From Spectribacter hydrogenoxidans (GTDB lineage: Bacteria > Pseudomonadota > Gammaproteobacteria > Nevskiales > Salinisphaeraceae): a stretch of 64,000 nt of DNA. Of the stretch, positions 41,808 through 50,634 are shown one piece after another. The stretch covers positions 10,345 to 74,344 of the forward strand of contig NZ_JAVRIB010000015.1 in the NCBI RefSeq assembly GCF_031846275.1. Direction: 5' to 3'. A model generated the notes under the pieces. It ran no database searches. It saw only the letters and a list, made by a program, of their open reading frames with translations, and had not been told where the DNA came from. Positions within the stretch are counted from its first letter, which is position 1. Each line of letters opens with the position of its first letter. Both the position numbers and the translations under genes were made by a program.

Positions 41808-43191
41808 TTTGCACCTGTAGGGGGTCTGCGCTCGCCGGGGCGGCATCGATCCGCGGCAGTTCGCCGCCGGTCCAGCGTTTCAATTCGGCCAGCGCGGCGA
41901 AGTAGTCCGCGCGGGCGCTTTCCAGTTCCAGCTCGGCTTCGAGCTTGAGTTGTTCGGCGGTGATCACGTCCAGGAAGGCGCCGCCGCCGGCGCCGTATTC
42001 CGAGCGCGCGGCGCTCAGGTTTTCCAGCGTTCGCGGGATCAGTTCGGTCTCGTAGAGCGCGATGGTCTCGGCCGCCTTGCGGGCGTTCGTGCTGGCCTGT
42101 CTCAGATCCGCCAGGAGGCGGGCCCGGGTGTCCTGCCGCTCGTAGCGCAGGCGCATGGAGTCCGCCCGGGCGGCATCCAGGGCCGCGCGGCGTTTGCTGC
42201 GATCCAGCGGCAGGTTGATGCTCAGGCCGAATTCGGAGCGCGTCTCGCTGGCGGGCCGATAATCGTTGTTGCGCACGATCAGGTTCAGATCCGGGTAGAA
42301 GGCTTTTTCCGCCAGGCCTTCGCGTGCCCGGTTCGCAGCCAGCAGTTCGTCCATGCGCGCCAGTTCCGGGTGGCGGCGCAGGGCCGCATCCCGCAGCGCG
42401 GCGTAGTCGGGCAAGGCGCGCGGGGCCGGCAGGCCCGCGGGCGGCGGCAGGCGCCGGTCGGCGTCTCGATTCAGCAGCGCATTGAGGCGCGCGCATACGG
42501 CGTCCTCCAGGCGGGCGAATACCAGGGCCTGTTTTTTCAGGCGCTGCAGTTCGACCTCTGCCTGGAGCACGTCCTGCTGGCTGGCCAGGCCGGCGGCGTA
42601 GCGGTTCTCGGCGATACGCCGCAGCTCGTCCACCAGATCCTGGTTGGCGGCGTTGATCTCCAGTGCCCGGTGCACGTAGGCCCACTGGGCGTAGTGCTCC
42701 AGGGTCCTGGCTTCCAGGCGCAGGCGCAGGGCTTCGACGCTGTCGCCGGCGGCGGCGGCCTCGCGCCGCGCCGCATCCGCGCGCAGGCCGAGGGTGCCGG
42801 GCCACGGCACTTCCTGGCTCAACTCGACAATGCCGCTGATGCCGCGATCCTCGCCCGCCGGCGTGGTAAAGCCGTCGAAGGTGCGCGGTGCCGTGGTCAC
42901 CCGCAGGCGCGGGTCGGGCAGGGCGCCCGCGGGCTCGATGCGTGCCTCGGCGGCATCCACCGCCGAGCGCATGGCCGCCAAACCGGCGTTTGCGGACAGC
43001 ACCTGCTCGACCAGCTTATCGGGATTCAGGCGATCTGCGCTGTCGCCATCCGAGGCAACGGCAACGCCCGTTGCCACCCCCAGCAACAAAAGCAGTGCAA
43101 AACGCACAGACGTCTCAGCCCGCGGTGCGCACGGCTTGTGGTCACGTTTTAATCTCGCAGCATGATGCTGCGCACGATACGAATGGGACAT
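41794..43191 (-). CDS. cusC: CusC-type outer-membrane efflux protein
   Basis: This TolC-fold channel completes the CusCBA pump. Two OEP repeats are seen: ELSQEVPWPGTLGLRADAAR in the first half, and INLPLDRSKRRAALDAARAD in the second, with AEQLKLEAELELESARADYF in the last long helix. The signal peptide is probably RFALLLLLGVATGVAVASDG, so the N-terminus from ATG 43191 is about 28 residues longer than expected. An in-frame GTG near 43107 is an alternative start. It overlaps cusB by 14 bp. Confidence 0.9.
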   Translation of the reverse strand: MSHSYRAQHHAARLKRDHKPCAPRAETSVRFALLLLLGVATGVAVASDGDSADRLNPDKLVEQVLSANAGLAAMRSAVDAAEARIEPAGALPDPRLRVTTAPRTFDGFTTPAGEDRGISGIVELSQEVPWPGTLGLRADAARREAAAAGDSVEALRLRLEARTLEHYAQWAYVHRALEINAANQDLVDELRRIAENRYAAGLASQQDVLQAEVELQRLKKQALVFARLEDAVCARLNALLNRDADRRLPPPAGLPAPRALPDYAALRDAALRRHPELARMDELLAANRAREGLAEKAFYPDLNLIVRNNDYRPASETRSEFGLSINLPLDRSKRRAALDAARADSMRLRYERQDTRARLLADLRQASTNARKAAETIALYETELIPRTLENLSAARSEYGAGGGAFLDVITAEQLKLEAELELESARADYFAALAELKRWTGGELPRIDAAPASADPLQVQNEKP

Positions 43192-43248
43192 GCCCCATCT
43201 CCAAGCGGTTAAACACATCGGCGCGCGGAGGCACCGACAGGCAAACGT

Positions 43249-43620
43249 CTAGCTTTGGATCAGGGACGGGGGTCGGATGAGGTCTTCGGGGTGCGCCGGC
43301 AGGGCTCTGGTTCTTAACGTGGCGGCACGCGGACCCTGCAGCGGCGGTAGGGCAAAAGCAATGGGTGTATTGTTAAACGTCGCCGTGCCACCCGTGGCGC
43401 AGGGCGCGTCGCAGGCAGCGCAGTCATCGCATTGGCCGCAGCCGCACTCGTTCTGCTGCTCGGCGTCGCTTACATGCTCGTGGCTAGTAGCCGCTTCCGC
43501 CTCGGCCATTTCATCGGCCGACATTTCCATGCAGGGGGGCGCGCCAAACGCCGCCGCCATGGCCGGCAGCGGTATTGAAATCGCCAGGAAGGCGATCAGC
43601 ATGGCGCGTAGCAGTCTCAT
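43249..43620 (-). CDS. CopL-like periplasmic Cys/His-rich protein
   Basis: A signal peptide (MRLLRAMLIAFLAISIPLPA) leads to a mature part with CMEMSADEMAEAE, HEHVSDAEQQNECGCGQCDD and CAACDAPC, ending RPPSLIQS. A signal peptide, a dense Cys/His/Met cluster and a terminal R-P-P are the CopL layout. Such genes sit first in copper operons and affect copper-dependent expression. Here it leads cusCBA-msrA and follows a MerR-type promoter. The ribosome site is weak. Confidence 0.75.
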   Translation of the reverse strand: MRLLRAMLIAFLAISIPLPAMAAAFGAPPCMEMSADEMAEAEAATSHEHVSDAEQQNECGCGQCDDCAACDAPCATGGTATFNNTPIAFALPPLQGPRAATLRTRALPAHPEDLIRPPSLIQS

Positions 43621-43705
43621 TGCAGGTTTAGTTTAGGTTAAATCCCGATGGATTTGTAATGACCGTGGTGGATTAGACCCGACCCACGGCAAATCAATTG
43701 CAGCA

Positions 43706-43737
43706 AGTCTAAAGCCTTTACCTGGGTACGGAGTCAA
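43706..43737 (-). promoter_or_regulatory. MerR/CueR-type promoter of the cusCBA operon
   Basis: On the minus strand TTGACT (43732-43737) is followed by a 19-bp spacer (CCGTACCCAGGTAAAGGCT) and TTAGACT. The spacer length and the CCGTACC start match the mer and cueR promoters here. It lies 85 bp before the CopL-like gene. The cueR-like protein of 24.2 kb is the likely regulator. Confidence 0.7.
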
Positions 43738-43752
43738 GCGATGTCTGGACGG

Positions 43753-44427
43753 TCATGGGTAATTGGCTGTGCCGGCGCCGGTAGCCGCTTGCGCGACGGC
43801 TTTTCTTCCTTTGGCCCTAGTTTCAACCGTGGCACCCGCATCGATCAAACGCTCCAGATCGGCGGCAATATCTGTAACCGTCAATGACTGATTGAATAAC
43901 AAGCGGGCATTACCCTGTCGGTCGAACACGAAAACAGCGCTGCTATGGGACACGGGGTAAAACCCGTTTTTGTCCTTTTCGCCATAGCCGTAGGTCACGC
44001 GGTAGCGTTTGGTCAGTTCGCGCAACTGCGCCTGGCTGCCGGTTAGGCCGATGAAACGCTCGCCGAAATTATCGGTGTAGCGGCGCAAGACCGCCGGAGG
44101 ATCGCGTTCGGGGTCGACGCTGACGAACAGCACGCGGATGCGTTCGCGCTGCGCCGGTTCGAGCGTAGCGATGGCCGCCTTGAGCCGGCCCAGGGTGACC
44201 GGACAGATGTCCGGGCAATGGGTAAAGCCGAAAAACAGCAACCGGATATTGTCGGCGTAAGCGCCAGCGCTGACGGGCTCGCTATTTTCGTCGACAAGAT
44301 TGTAGTCCAGCTCGGGCATGACGCCGGTGATGTCATGCCCTCGCCACGGCGGTTCGGACTCGCCACAGGCGGTGAGCCCGGCCACCAAAAAGAGTAACGA
44401 GATTAGACGCAAGGGTCGCGTGTTCAT
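43753..44427 (-). CDS. SCO1/SenC-family copper chaperone
   Basis: SCO proteins deliver copper to cytochrome c oxidase CuA or act as thiol reductases. A lipobox (LLFLVAGLTACGES) anchors a thioredoxin-like domain with FGFTHCPDICPVTL (the CxxxC copper site) and a distal histidine in PVSHSSAVFVFD, so the metal site is complete. It has 224 residues, with an unusual Ala/Lys C-terminal tail. ATG 44427 overlaps the ctaG stop, so it is the last gene of the dsbD-lspA-ctaG-sco operon. Confidence 0.92.
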   Translation of the reverse strand: MNTRPLRLISLLFLVAGLTACGESEPPWRGHDITGVMPELDYNLVDENSEPVSAGAYADNIRLLFFGFTHCPDICPVTLGRLKAAIATLEPAQRERIRVLFVSVDPERDPPAVLRRYTDNFGERFIGLTGSQAQLRELTKRYRVTYGYGEKDKNGFYPVSHSSAVFVFDRQGNARLLFNQSLTVTDIAADLERLIDAGATVETRAKGRKAVAQAATGAGTANYP

Positions 44428-45293
44428 AGTGCCTCCGAGGCTGCTGGGTAAGGGGTCGGGCTGCGCCGGGCCCGCTCGTGGCGGAAGTGCAGGCGGAGCA
44501 AGACCAGCGTGGCGAGCACGCTCATCATGGCCGCGGGGATCCAGGTGAGCAGCCCGCCGAGCTGCTGGTCCACCATTGGCGAAATCGGCCAGGCCCGGCC
44601 GCAGACGGCGTAGACATCGAAGATGACATCGCGTGACAGTGCGATCCAGGCGCCCAGCAGGATCTGCGGCGGCATTACCGCGCACAGAACGGCGATACGC
44701 ACCCCGATACCGCGGGTCACCGGCGTGGCGCCCGGCGGCCGCGGATCGAGCATGAGCCACCAGAACAGCAGCCCGTCGATCGCCATGCTCAGGTTCATCA
44801 GCCAGTAGTAGCGGGCGCTGAGCATGGCGTCGAAATGCACCGACGGAATCAGCCAGAAGTAGATCAGCCCGACGAACAACAACCCGGCGATCACCGGCTG
44901 TTGCACGACCCGGTAGATGGCGCGCACCGGCAGGCTGCCGGCCAGTCGTTGCCACGCAGCGCGCAGCCAATTCGGCGACCCCGCGGCCAGCACCGCCGAG
45001 GGTGCGCTCAAGGCAATCAGGAACGGGCCCAGATGGTGCAACACCAAGTGCTGGCCGCGATGCACGAAGAACATGTACTGCGCCAGATAATCCAGATGCG
45101 TCTGCATCACCGCGTACATCATCGCCAGCCCGGTCAGAAAGCCGAGCGCGCCCGGCATGTCGCTAAGCTGAGAACGCCGGCCCAGGCCGCGCACATAAAT
45201 CGCAAGCACTAGCATGAAGGTCGCGATCAGCGGCCACAGCGGCTCCCACGGCAGTAGCAACCGCAACCACGACAGGAGACCCTCGTCCACCAT
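44424..45293 (-). CDS. ctaG: CtaG-type (caa3) cytochrome c oxidase assembly / copper membrane protein
   Basis: This polytopic protein of about seven helices belongs to the caa3_CtaG family, implicated in copper supply to oxidase. Family landmarks are TGLAMMYAVMQTHLDYLAQY, MFFVHRGQHLVLHHLGPFLI (the conserved M-x-x-H-x-x-x-H-x-x-L-x-x), FWLIPSVHFDAMLSARYYWL and the late G-x-x-L-T-W-I-P-A segment. ATG 45293 lies 8 bp after the lspA stop. Its position between lspA and sco supports periplasmic copper handling. Confidence 0.88.
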   Translation of the reverse strand: MVDEGLLSWLRLLLPWEPLWPLIATFMLVLAIYVRGLGRRSQLSDMPGALGFLTGLAMMYAVMQTHLDYLAQYMFFVHRGQHLVLHHLGPFLIALSAPSAVLAAGSPNWLRAAWQRLAGSLPVRAIYRVVQQPVIAGLLFVGLIYFWLIPSVHFDAMLSARYYWLMNLSMAIDGLLFWWLMLDPRPPGATPVTRGIGVRIAVLCAVMPPQILLGAWIALSRDVIFDVYAVCGRAWPISPMVDQQLGGLLTWIPAAMMSVLATLVLLRLHFRHERARRSPTPYPAASEAL

Positions 45294-45300
45294 GGCCGGG

Positions 45301-45533
45301 TTAACCGTCCCCACTTGCCGGCGGCGAATCTCCACTTGCGGGCTGACGTTCCAGGAGCAGTACGAATGCCAGCGCGCCCATGACGATGAATATATCGGCC
45401 AGATTGAAGGTGGGCCAGCGCAGGCTCTGTACGCCAACGTCGATGAAGTCGGTGACCCGGCCGTCGACTAATCGGTCCAGCAGGTTGGCGATGCCGCCGC
45501 CCAAAAACAGGCCGGCGCACAAGCCGGCGCTAG
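45301..45533 (-). pseudogene. lspA: lspA 3' part, separated by IS insertion
   Basis: The minus strand reads LCAGLFLGGGIANLLDRLVD, then GRVTDFIDVG and WPTFNLADIFIVMGALAFVL. These are the last two helices of signal peptidase II, with the catalytic Asp in N-L-x-D-R and F-N-x-A-D. It is in frame with the 5' part at 46815-47116 once the IS and one CTAG copy are removed. The stop is 8 bp before ctaG. Confidence 0.92.
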
Positions 45534-46814
45534 GGAGCTGCTGAAATAGCCGTTAAAGTTTCCGCGGATTTCGCGGCGAAAAGCGTTTCAGCGGGCTTTT
45601 TGGTCATTTTTTGCTCGATTCGGCTGTGAAAACCGCTCAAATCCCATATTTCGCGGACACCAATCCCACGGCAGGCGCTCATGCCGCCTCCAGCGCCACC
45701 ATGCGCACCAGGTTGTAACCGGTATACACCAGTAACGCCTGGGCGCCGACCCGCTTGAGCCCACGTAGCATGGTGCGCTTCAACGACCGATTGAATTTGC
45801 CCCAGCCAAAGGGGGTTTCCACCCGGTGGCGGGCGTGGATGGACTTGGCGTAACCCGCATGCCGGGTCGTGCGCCCATCAATGCACGAGGATCGTCGTCG
45901 GGTGTTCTGCGCGACATGGGGTGTGACCCGCGCCGCGCGAGCACCGTCGATAAAGCGTTGCTGATCGTAGAGCCGGTCGGCGCCGACCGTCAGTCGGGAT
46001 TGGCCCGCTCGACGATTGAGCATGTCCAGGGCCGCATCGACTTCGGCCGTGCCCCGCGCCTGGGTGAGCTGGGCATCCACCACCAGCGCGTGCCGGTTAT
46101 CGGTGAGCGCATGCGTGATGTAGCACAAGCGCGCGGGCTGGCCGTCACCCTTGCGATAAAGCCGGGCGTCGGGATCGGTCTTGCATTCATGTGTATCCGA
46201 GCGGCGGGACTCACCTCGAAAATCCGGTGGACCCGCGGGCGGGTCCGAATCGTCGTCCTTGCGCCGGTAACTGCCCATCGACGCCCAGGCTTCCACCAAG
46301 CTGCCATCGACACTGAAGTGCTCCTCGGATAACAGCTTGCGGCGGCGGGCCACCGAGACGACCTGTTCGAGCAACTGGCCGGTTACGCGATGATCGACAA
46401 AGCGCTCGCGGTTCTTGGAAAACGTGGAGGCATCCCATACCGCATCGTCCAAGGACAGCCCCACGAACCAGCGGTAGAGCATGTTGTAGCGAATCTGCTC
46501 GACCAACTGGCGCTCGCTGCGAATCGAGTACAGCACTTGCAGTAGCAGCGCCCGAATAATGCGCTCCGGCGCCACCGAGGGGCGCCCGGTGTGCGAGTAG
46601 CTGACCAGCAAGGTCCCGCGCATGCCGTCCAGGGCCTCATCAACCAAAGCGCGTATCCGCCGCAACGGATGATGGGCCGGCACAAAATCGCTGACCGCCG
46701 AGTAACTGAATAGCGAGTCCTGCTGGTTATCCGTTCCCCGCATCGCGGCGACTCTCCCTTGATCTAGCAATCGCTGTATTGTGGCGAAAATGTGTGGGGT
46801 TTTTCAGCAGCCCC
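45534..46814 (-). mobile_element. IS5-family-like insertion sequence, 1281 bp, in lspA
   Basis: The ends are GGAGCTGCTGAAA (from 45534) and the complement of GGGGCTGCTGAAA (to 46814). CTAG lies directly outside both ends (45530-45533 and 46815-46818) as a 4-bp target duplication. It encodes one transposase. The match between duplications shows a simple, recent insertion. Confidence 0.93.
45679..46743 (-). CDS. IS5-family-like DDE transposase
   Basis: The product starts MRGTDNQQDSLFSYSAVSDF and has the PAHHPLRRIRALVDEALDGM region, FVGLSLDDAVWDASTFSKNR, HFSVDGSLVEAWAS (first Asp) and LTVGADRLYDQQRFIDGARA (second). The C-terminal Y-R-H-R-x-E-T-like motif reads ARHRVETPFGWGKFNRSLKR (Glu). This is the DDE type annotated as IS5 family. 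ATG 46743 follows AGGGAGAG; nine more in-frame codons exist upstream. Confidence 0.9.
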   Translation of the reverse strand: MRGTDNQQDSLFSYSAVSDFVPAHHPLRRIRALVDEALDGMRGTLLVSYSHTGRPSVAPERIIRALLLQVLYSIRSERQLVEQIRYNMLYRWFVGLSLDDAVWDASTFSKNRERFVDHRVTGQLLEQVVSVARRRKLLSEEHFSVDGSLVEAWASMGSYRRKDDDSDPPAGPPDFRGESRRSDTHECKTDPDARLYRKGDGQPARLCYITHALTDNRHALVVDAQLTQARGTAEVDAALDMLNRRAGQSRLTVGADRLYDQQRFIDGARAARVTPHVAQNTRRRSSCIDGRTTRHAGYAKSIHARHRVETPFGWGKFNRSLKRTMLRGLKRVGAQALLVYTGYNLVRMVALEAA

Positions 46815-47116
46815 CTAGGCCCCAGGGATTGCCGCCGCAATAACAGCCCGAGCCAGACGCAAAACCCGGACAGCACCGCCAGATTCAGCAGGGGCACGAA
46901 AAGCCCGCCACCGGCAAACAGGCTGAAGGCGACGCCGGTGTTAAAGCCCAGGTGCAGCCGCAGGGTCTCGCCGAGTAGCGGGAGCGGCGGCTGACCCGCC
47001 AGCATGGCCTGCGCCCAGCTTTTGGTCGCGAGGTCGGTGCCGGCGGCCAGCAAGGCCGCGGCGAGCAGCAATGGGAGGGTTCGACGCATGGGCCGGTTGT
47101 TGGGTGTCTCCGTCAT
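46815..47116 (-). pseudogene. lspA: lspA 5' part, separated by IS insertion
   Basis: From ATG 47116 the protein reads MTETPNNRPMRRTLPLLLAA, then GTDLATKSWAQ and RLHLGFNTGVAFSLFAGGG. These are the first helices and the N-T-G-A-F-type motif of signal peptidase II. After LRRQSLGP the frame enters the IS. The ATG overlaps the upstream stop by 4 nt. The joined gene would encode about 173 residues. Unless the host has another lspA, this copy gives no prolipoprotein processing. Confidence 0.92.
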
Positions 47117-47637
47117 GGCGCGTCGGCCTGCGCGCGGACGGTATCCGGCGTCAGGCAGCGTCCGCTGTCGTGGCACGCCTGTACCTGTACTGCAACGCTC
47201 AGAGGCTCGGTTGCACTTGCTTCGGGCAAGGTGGCGGTGATGACGCTGCCGTCGTCGTATACACGCCACGGCGCGTCACCGAGCCCGCTGTCGATGTCGC
47301 GGCCGGCGGGGTAGTCGACCGTCAACGGTACGGCCGCCCCGGCGTCCGTGTCGGCGGAAAGCACCGTGGGGATCAGAAAGTCCAGTGAGGCCGGGTTGGC
47401 GTTGACATGCCAATCCCCGGCGATATCCAGCGTGACGCGCAGGGTGCGCGCATCCGTTCTCACGGCACGGATAGCGACCAGATCGGCGGTGGTCTTGGCT
47501 GCCTTATCGTCCAGCCCAGACTGGGCAACACCCTCGCCGGCGTCAGGCGCCGGCCATTGCCATGCCAGCAGGACGCCCGCCACCGCTAAGGCGGCCAGAC
47601 CGGGGATGACCCAGCCGAGAACCACTGACTTATTCAT
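47113..47637 (-). CDS. DsbD N-terminal (DsbD-alpha) domain protein
   Basis: An N-terminal anchor or signal (VVLGWVIPGLAALAVAGVLL) is followed by an Ig-like DsbD_N domain: VTLDIAGDWHVNANPASLDF, LIPTVLSADTD, then VQVQACHDSGRCLTPDTVRA. It keeps two cysteines, the redox pair of DsbD-alpha. In ordinary DsbD it is fused to the membrane part; here it is a separate gene overlapping the membrane/thioredoxin gene. It probably passes electrons to periplasmic copper or cytochrome thiols. Confidence 0.8.
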   Translation of the reverse strand: MNKSVVLGWVIPGLAALAVAGVLLAWQWPAPDAGEGVAQSGLDDKAAKTTADLVAIRAVRTDARTLRVTLDIAGDWHVNANPASLDFLIPTVLSADTDAGAAVPLTVDYPAGRDIDSGLGDAPWRVYDDGSVITATLPEASATEPLSVAVQVQACHDSGRCLTPDTVRAQADAP

Positions 47638-48809
47638 GGTTTGTCTCCCGCAGCGCGCAGCGCCGCTGCCAGGGTGTCCGCGGTGAACAGATCGGGCAGG
47701 CGCTTGTGGATACGTCCCTGACGGTCCAGCACCACCGCGAATGGCAGCCCGGCGCCGCCGAATTCACGCAAGTACGCTTGCAGGCGTTCGTCCGGCTGGC
47801 TCAGGTCGGCGCGCAAGGTTGCCGCCCGCGCGAGCCGGGCGGCTTCGATCACCTTGGCACTCCGGTACACGGTTTGTTCCAGCACCTTGCAGTTGATGCA
47901 CCAGTCGGCGGTGAATTCGATTAACACCGGGCGCCTGGCCGCCCGGGCGTCCTGCAAGCTCTGTTCGGTAAGCGGTTGCCACGCCAGGGCGGCATCGGCG
48001 TCGGCGCCGGGTTGCGGCCAGGCCGCGAACGCGCTCACCACGGTGCCCGCCAACACCAGCCCCGGCACCAATCGCGCGCCCAGGTCGGGTCCGACAATTA
48101 GCGCGCGCAGCAGCCAGAATGTCACTATGCCGGCCCAGCCACTCCACAAAAACGCCGCCGCATGACCGGGCAAAACGGTGGCGGCGAAAAATACCGCCCC
48201 GGCGAGCAGGATCAAGCCGAGAAACTGGTGAATGCGCACCAGCCAGGCACCGCCGCGCGGCATTTTCGCGATCAGTCCCGGTCGCGCCAGCAGCACCAGA
48301 TAAGGCAAGGCCAGGCCCAGCCCAACGGCCAGGAAAATGGCAACGATGGCGGCGGGCGACTGAGTCAACGCGAAGGCCAGTACCCCACCCAGAAACGGTC
48401 CGGTACACGGCGCCGAAAGCACCGCGGCCAGCAGGCCGGCCAGATAGGGTTCGGCGTAGCCCGTGCCCTGGACCCGGTAGGCCCACTGCGGCGGCTGAAG
48501 GCCGCGCCCGGCCAGGCTCCATACGCCGAGGCCGCCCAACACCAGCGCCAATGCGATTCGGAAGCTGGGCGACTGGAAAATCGTGCCCCAGGTCCAGTTG
48601 AGCCAGGCGGTAGCAATCGCCAGACCCCCAAAGAATGTCAGCGTGCCGGCCAGCAGCGCAGCGCCCGCCAGCAGCCGCCTGCCGGGACCGTCGCCCACCA
48701 CGCGGCCGATGCTGCGCAGCTTGATCGGCAGCGCCGGCAGCACGCACGGAGTGAGATTCAGCAGGACGCCGGCGGCAGTGGCCAGGAGCAGGTATTGCCA
48801 CAGGGTCAT
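47634..48809 (-). CDS. dsbD: DsbD-type thiol:disulfide interchange protein (membrane + thioredoxin domains)
   Basis: The protein moves electrons from cytoplasmic thioredoxin to the periplasm. A CcdA-like membrane domain has NLTPCVLPALPIKLRSIGRV and SAPCTGPFLGGVLAF with the two membrane cysteines. The C-terminal thioredoxin domain has FTADWCINCKVLEQTV (CxxC). The N-terminal DsbD-alpha domain is encoded separately just downstream. It is the first gene of dsbD-dsbD_N-lspA-ctaG-sco. No clear ribosome site is seen before ATG 48809. Confidence 0.93.
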   Translation of the reverse strand: MTLWQYLLLATAAGVLLNLTPCVLPALPIKLRSIGRVVGDGPGRRLLAGAALLAGTLTFFGGLAIATAWLNWTWGTIFQSPSFRIALALVLGGLGVWSLAGRGLQPPQWAYRVQGTGYAEPYLAGLLAAVLSAPCTGPFLGGVLAFALTQSPAAIVAIFLAVGLGLALPYLVLLARPGLIAKMPRGGAWLVRIHQFLGLILLAGAVFFAATVLPGHAAAFLWSGWAGIVTFWLLRALIVGPDLGARLVPGLVLAGTVVSAFAAWPQPGADADAALAWQPLTEQSLQDARAARRPVLIEFTADWCINCKVLEQTVYRSAKVIEAARLARAATLRADLSQPDERLQAYLREFGGAGLPFAVVLDRQGRIHKRLPDLFTADTLAAALRAAGDKP

Positions 48810-48924
48810 AAAGGGTGCACTTGGTGTTTTGCCTCAATAAATATGTTTATTTTTCTGCTTTGGACTTTGAAAGGGCTATTCCGGGATTCGAGTTCATAGC
48901 GGCAATCAAAAATTTCCAGCCTCA

Positions 48925-49659
48925 TTAGTCAAGGCTGCCCGAGACGATCATAAACAGCGCGAAGCCGGCGATTAGCGATGCCGCTGACCAACGGCTGTCC
49001 CCCGCGCTATCGTGGGCTTCGCGCAGCATGTCCTCGACTGCGGCCAGCGTGAACAAGCCGCCGACGAATACCAGCGCCGCCATCTTTACCACTTCGCCTT
49101 GCCCGCGCAGCACGAAGTAGGCCAGCAGGGCCGCGCCAATCACCGGTAACGCGAACGAAGCCGAAATCAGCATGCGTTTGACGCGGCCGAAGCCCTTGTC
49201 TCGGAAGTTCGCGACTACGGCAAAACCTTCCGGCCCATCCGCCAGCAACTGACCGAGTGCCAGCACCAATGCCAGTTCTCCGGACACGGCGGAACCGGCG
49301 CCAATCAGTAAGCCGTCACCGATCAGGTCGGTGGCCACCGCCACGTACACCATCCACGCGCCAGTGCCGGCGCCGCCCGGTTTGCTGCGCTGCCAGCGAT
49401 CGACGCCGGCTTCCATCGCCAGGTAGGCCGCGCCGCCGCCGATGAACGCCAGCGCCAGTAGCCAGGCGGGCGCCACCGGCAACGCTTGCGGCATCACCTC
49501 AACAGCGATCACGGCCAGGATGATGCCGGCCGAGGCATGCAAAGCCAGGTTCAGGGTGTGCTTGGACGGCCGTAGCCAGTCGGCCAGCAGCCCGCCGGCG
49601 AAATTGCCGAGTGCGGGCAAGGCGGCCAGGCCGAGTACCAACCAGATTCCAACTTCCAT
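48925..49659 (-). CDS. ZIP-family metal transporter, copy 1
   Basis: The product has eight predicted helices in 244 residues. ZIP signatures are HASAGIILAVIAVEVMPQAL (helix with H-x-x-x-G and E) and DLIGDGLLIGAGSAVSG, then LLADGPEGFAVVANF. The usual H-N-x-x-E metal site is changed (D-x-x-G-D and D-G-P-E), so specificity is uncertain. Members move divalent metal into the cytosol, odd in an export island. AAGGAGA precedes ATG 49659. Confidence 0.8.
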   Translation of the reverse strand: MEVGIWLVLGLAALPALGNFAGGLLADWLRPSKHTLNLALHASAGIILAVIAVEVMPQALPVAPAWLLALAFIGGGAAYLAMEAGVDRWQRSKPGGAGTGAWMVYVAVATDLIGDGLLIGAGSAVSGELALVLALGQLLADGPEGFAVVANFRDKGFGRVKRMLISASFALPVIGAALLAYFVLRGQGEVVKMAALVFVGGLFTLAAVEDMLREAHDSAGDSRWSAASLIAGFALFMIVSGSLD

Positions 49660-49840
49660 CAATTTGTCTCCTTACCAACAGAGGCTCGGCTTTCCGCGCG
49701 CCTCTGCATGACTTTATATAGCAGCGCACCGGTCAGTGGCGGATATAGCCACAGGGTTATGGCGGGCACTCGGTATTCAAGGTTGTTCGTTCAAGAAAAT
49801 GAGTTTCCAAAGCCAGTTTGCAAAAATCATTCGTAGTCGC

Positions 49841-49870
49841 CCAGCCAGGGCGTTAGTGCACCCTGGCTGG
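49841..49870 (-). terminator. hairpin after peroxiredoxin copy 2
   Basis: CCAGCCAGGGCG and CACCCTGGCTGG pair around TTAG with one G:T. It is the near-identical counterpart of the hairpin at 33261-33294 and lies in the same position relative to the peroxiredoxin stop. Confidence 0.65.
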
Positions 49871-49893
49871 ACGGGTGGGGTAGATGCCGAAGT

Positions 49894-50529
49894 TTAACGA
49901 TTCGGCTGCTTGGTCACCCGCAGGTAGGGCTTCAAGGTCTTCCAGCCGTCCGGGAAGTGCTCTTTGGCCTCTTCGTCGGACAGGGACGGGACGATGATGA
50001 CGTCCTCGCCGTCCTTCCAGTTCACCGGGGTGGCCACCTTGTAGCCGTCGGTGAGCTGGATGGAGTCGATGACCCGCAGGATCTCGTCGAAGTTGCGGCC
50101 GGCGCTCTTGGGGTAGGTGAGCGTCATGCGAATCTTCTTGTTCGCATCAATCACAAATACCGAACGCACGGTCGAGGTATCACCTTCGCCGGGATGCAAC
50201 ATGTCGTAGGTTTCCGATACATGCCGGTCGGTGTCGCCAATAATCGGAAAGTTGACCGCGCAGCCCTGGGTCTCGTCGATGTCGCCGACCCAGGCCTTGT
50301 GGTCCTCGACCGAGTCCACGGATACCGCAATCACCTTGCAGTTGCGCTTGGCGAACTGTTCCTTGAGCTTGGCGGTCTCGCCCAACTCGGTGGTGCACAC
50401 CGGCGTGAAGTCGGCCGGGTGCGAGAACAGCACGGCCCAGCCGTCGCCGATCCAGTCGTGGAAGTTAATCGTGCCCTCGGTGGTTTCTGCTTCGAAATCC
50501 GGGGCGGTATCTCCTAAACGTAAACTCAT
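49894..50529 (-). CDS. 1-Cys peroxiredoxin (Prx6/AhpC-TSA), copy 2
   Basis: It has the same architecture as copy 1: MSLRLGDTAPDFEAETTEGT, then HPADFTPVCTTELGE with the peroxidatic Cys, and the Prx6 C-terminal domain. Differences from copy 1 are few (T8, A in WAVLFSH, AKLKEQ, GDTDRH). ATG 50529 follows AAGGAG; an upstream in-frame start is unlikely. It lies between a ZIP gene and the czc operon. Confidence 0.94.
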   Translation of the reverse strand: MSLRLGDTAPDFEAETTEGTINFHDWIGDGWAVLFSHPADFTPVCTTELGETAKLKEQFAKRNCKVIAVSVDSVEDHKAWVGDIDETQGCAVNFPIIGDTDRHVSETYDMLHPGEGDTSTVRSVFVIDANKKIRMTLTYPKSAGRNFDEILRVIDSIQLTDGYKVATPVNWKDGEDVIIVPSLSDEEAKEHFPDGWKTLKPYLRVTKQPNR

Positions 50530-50634
50530 AATGGTCTCCTTGAGAAACAATGATAAACACGTCGTTCAGTTACTTTCTTCACATGGCTACCTCCTCGGAC
50601 GGGCTGAGTCCGCGCCCGTTGTCGGGACAGGGCT

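Noticed and set aside
40575..41948. 457-residue His-rich plus-strand frame opposite cusB
   Set aside because: His content is the complement of ATG-rich Met repeats in cusB, not a real His-rich protein.
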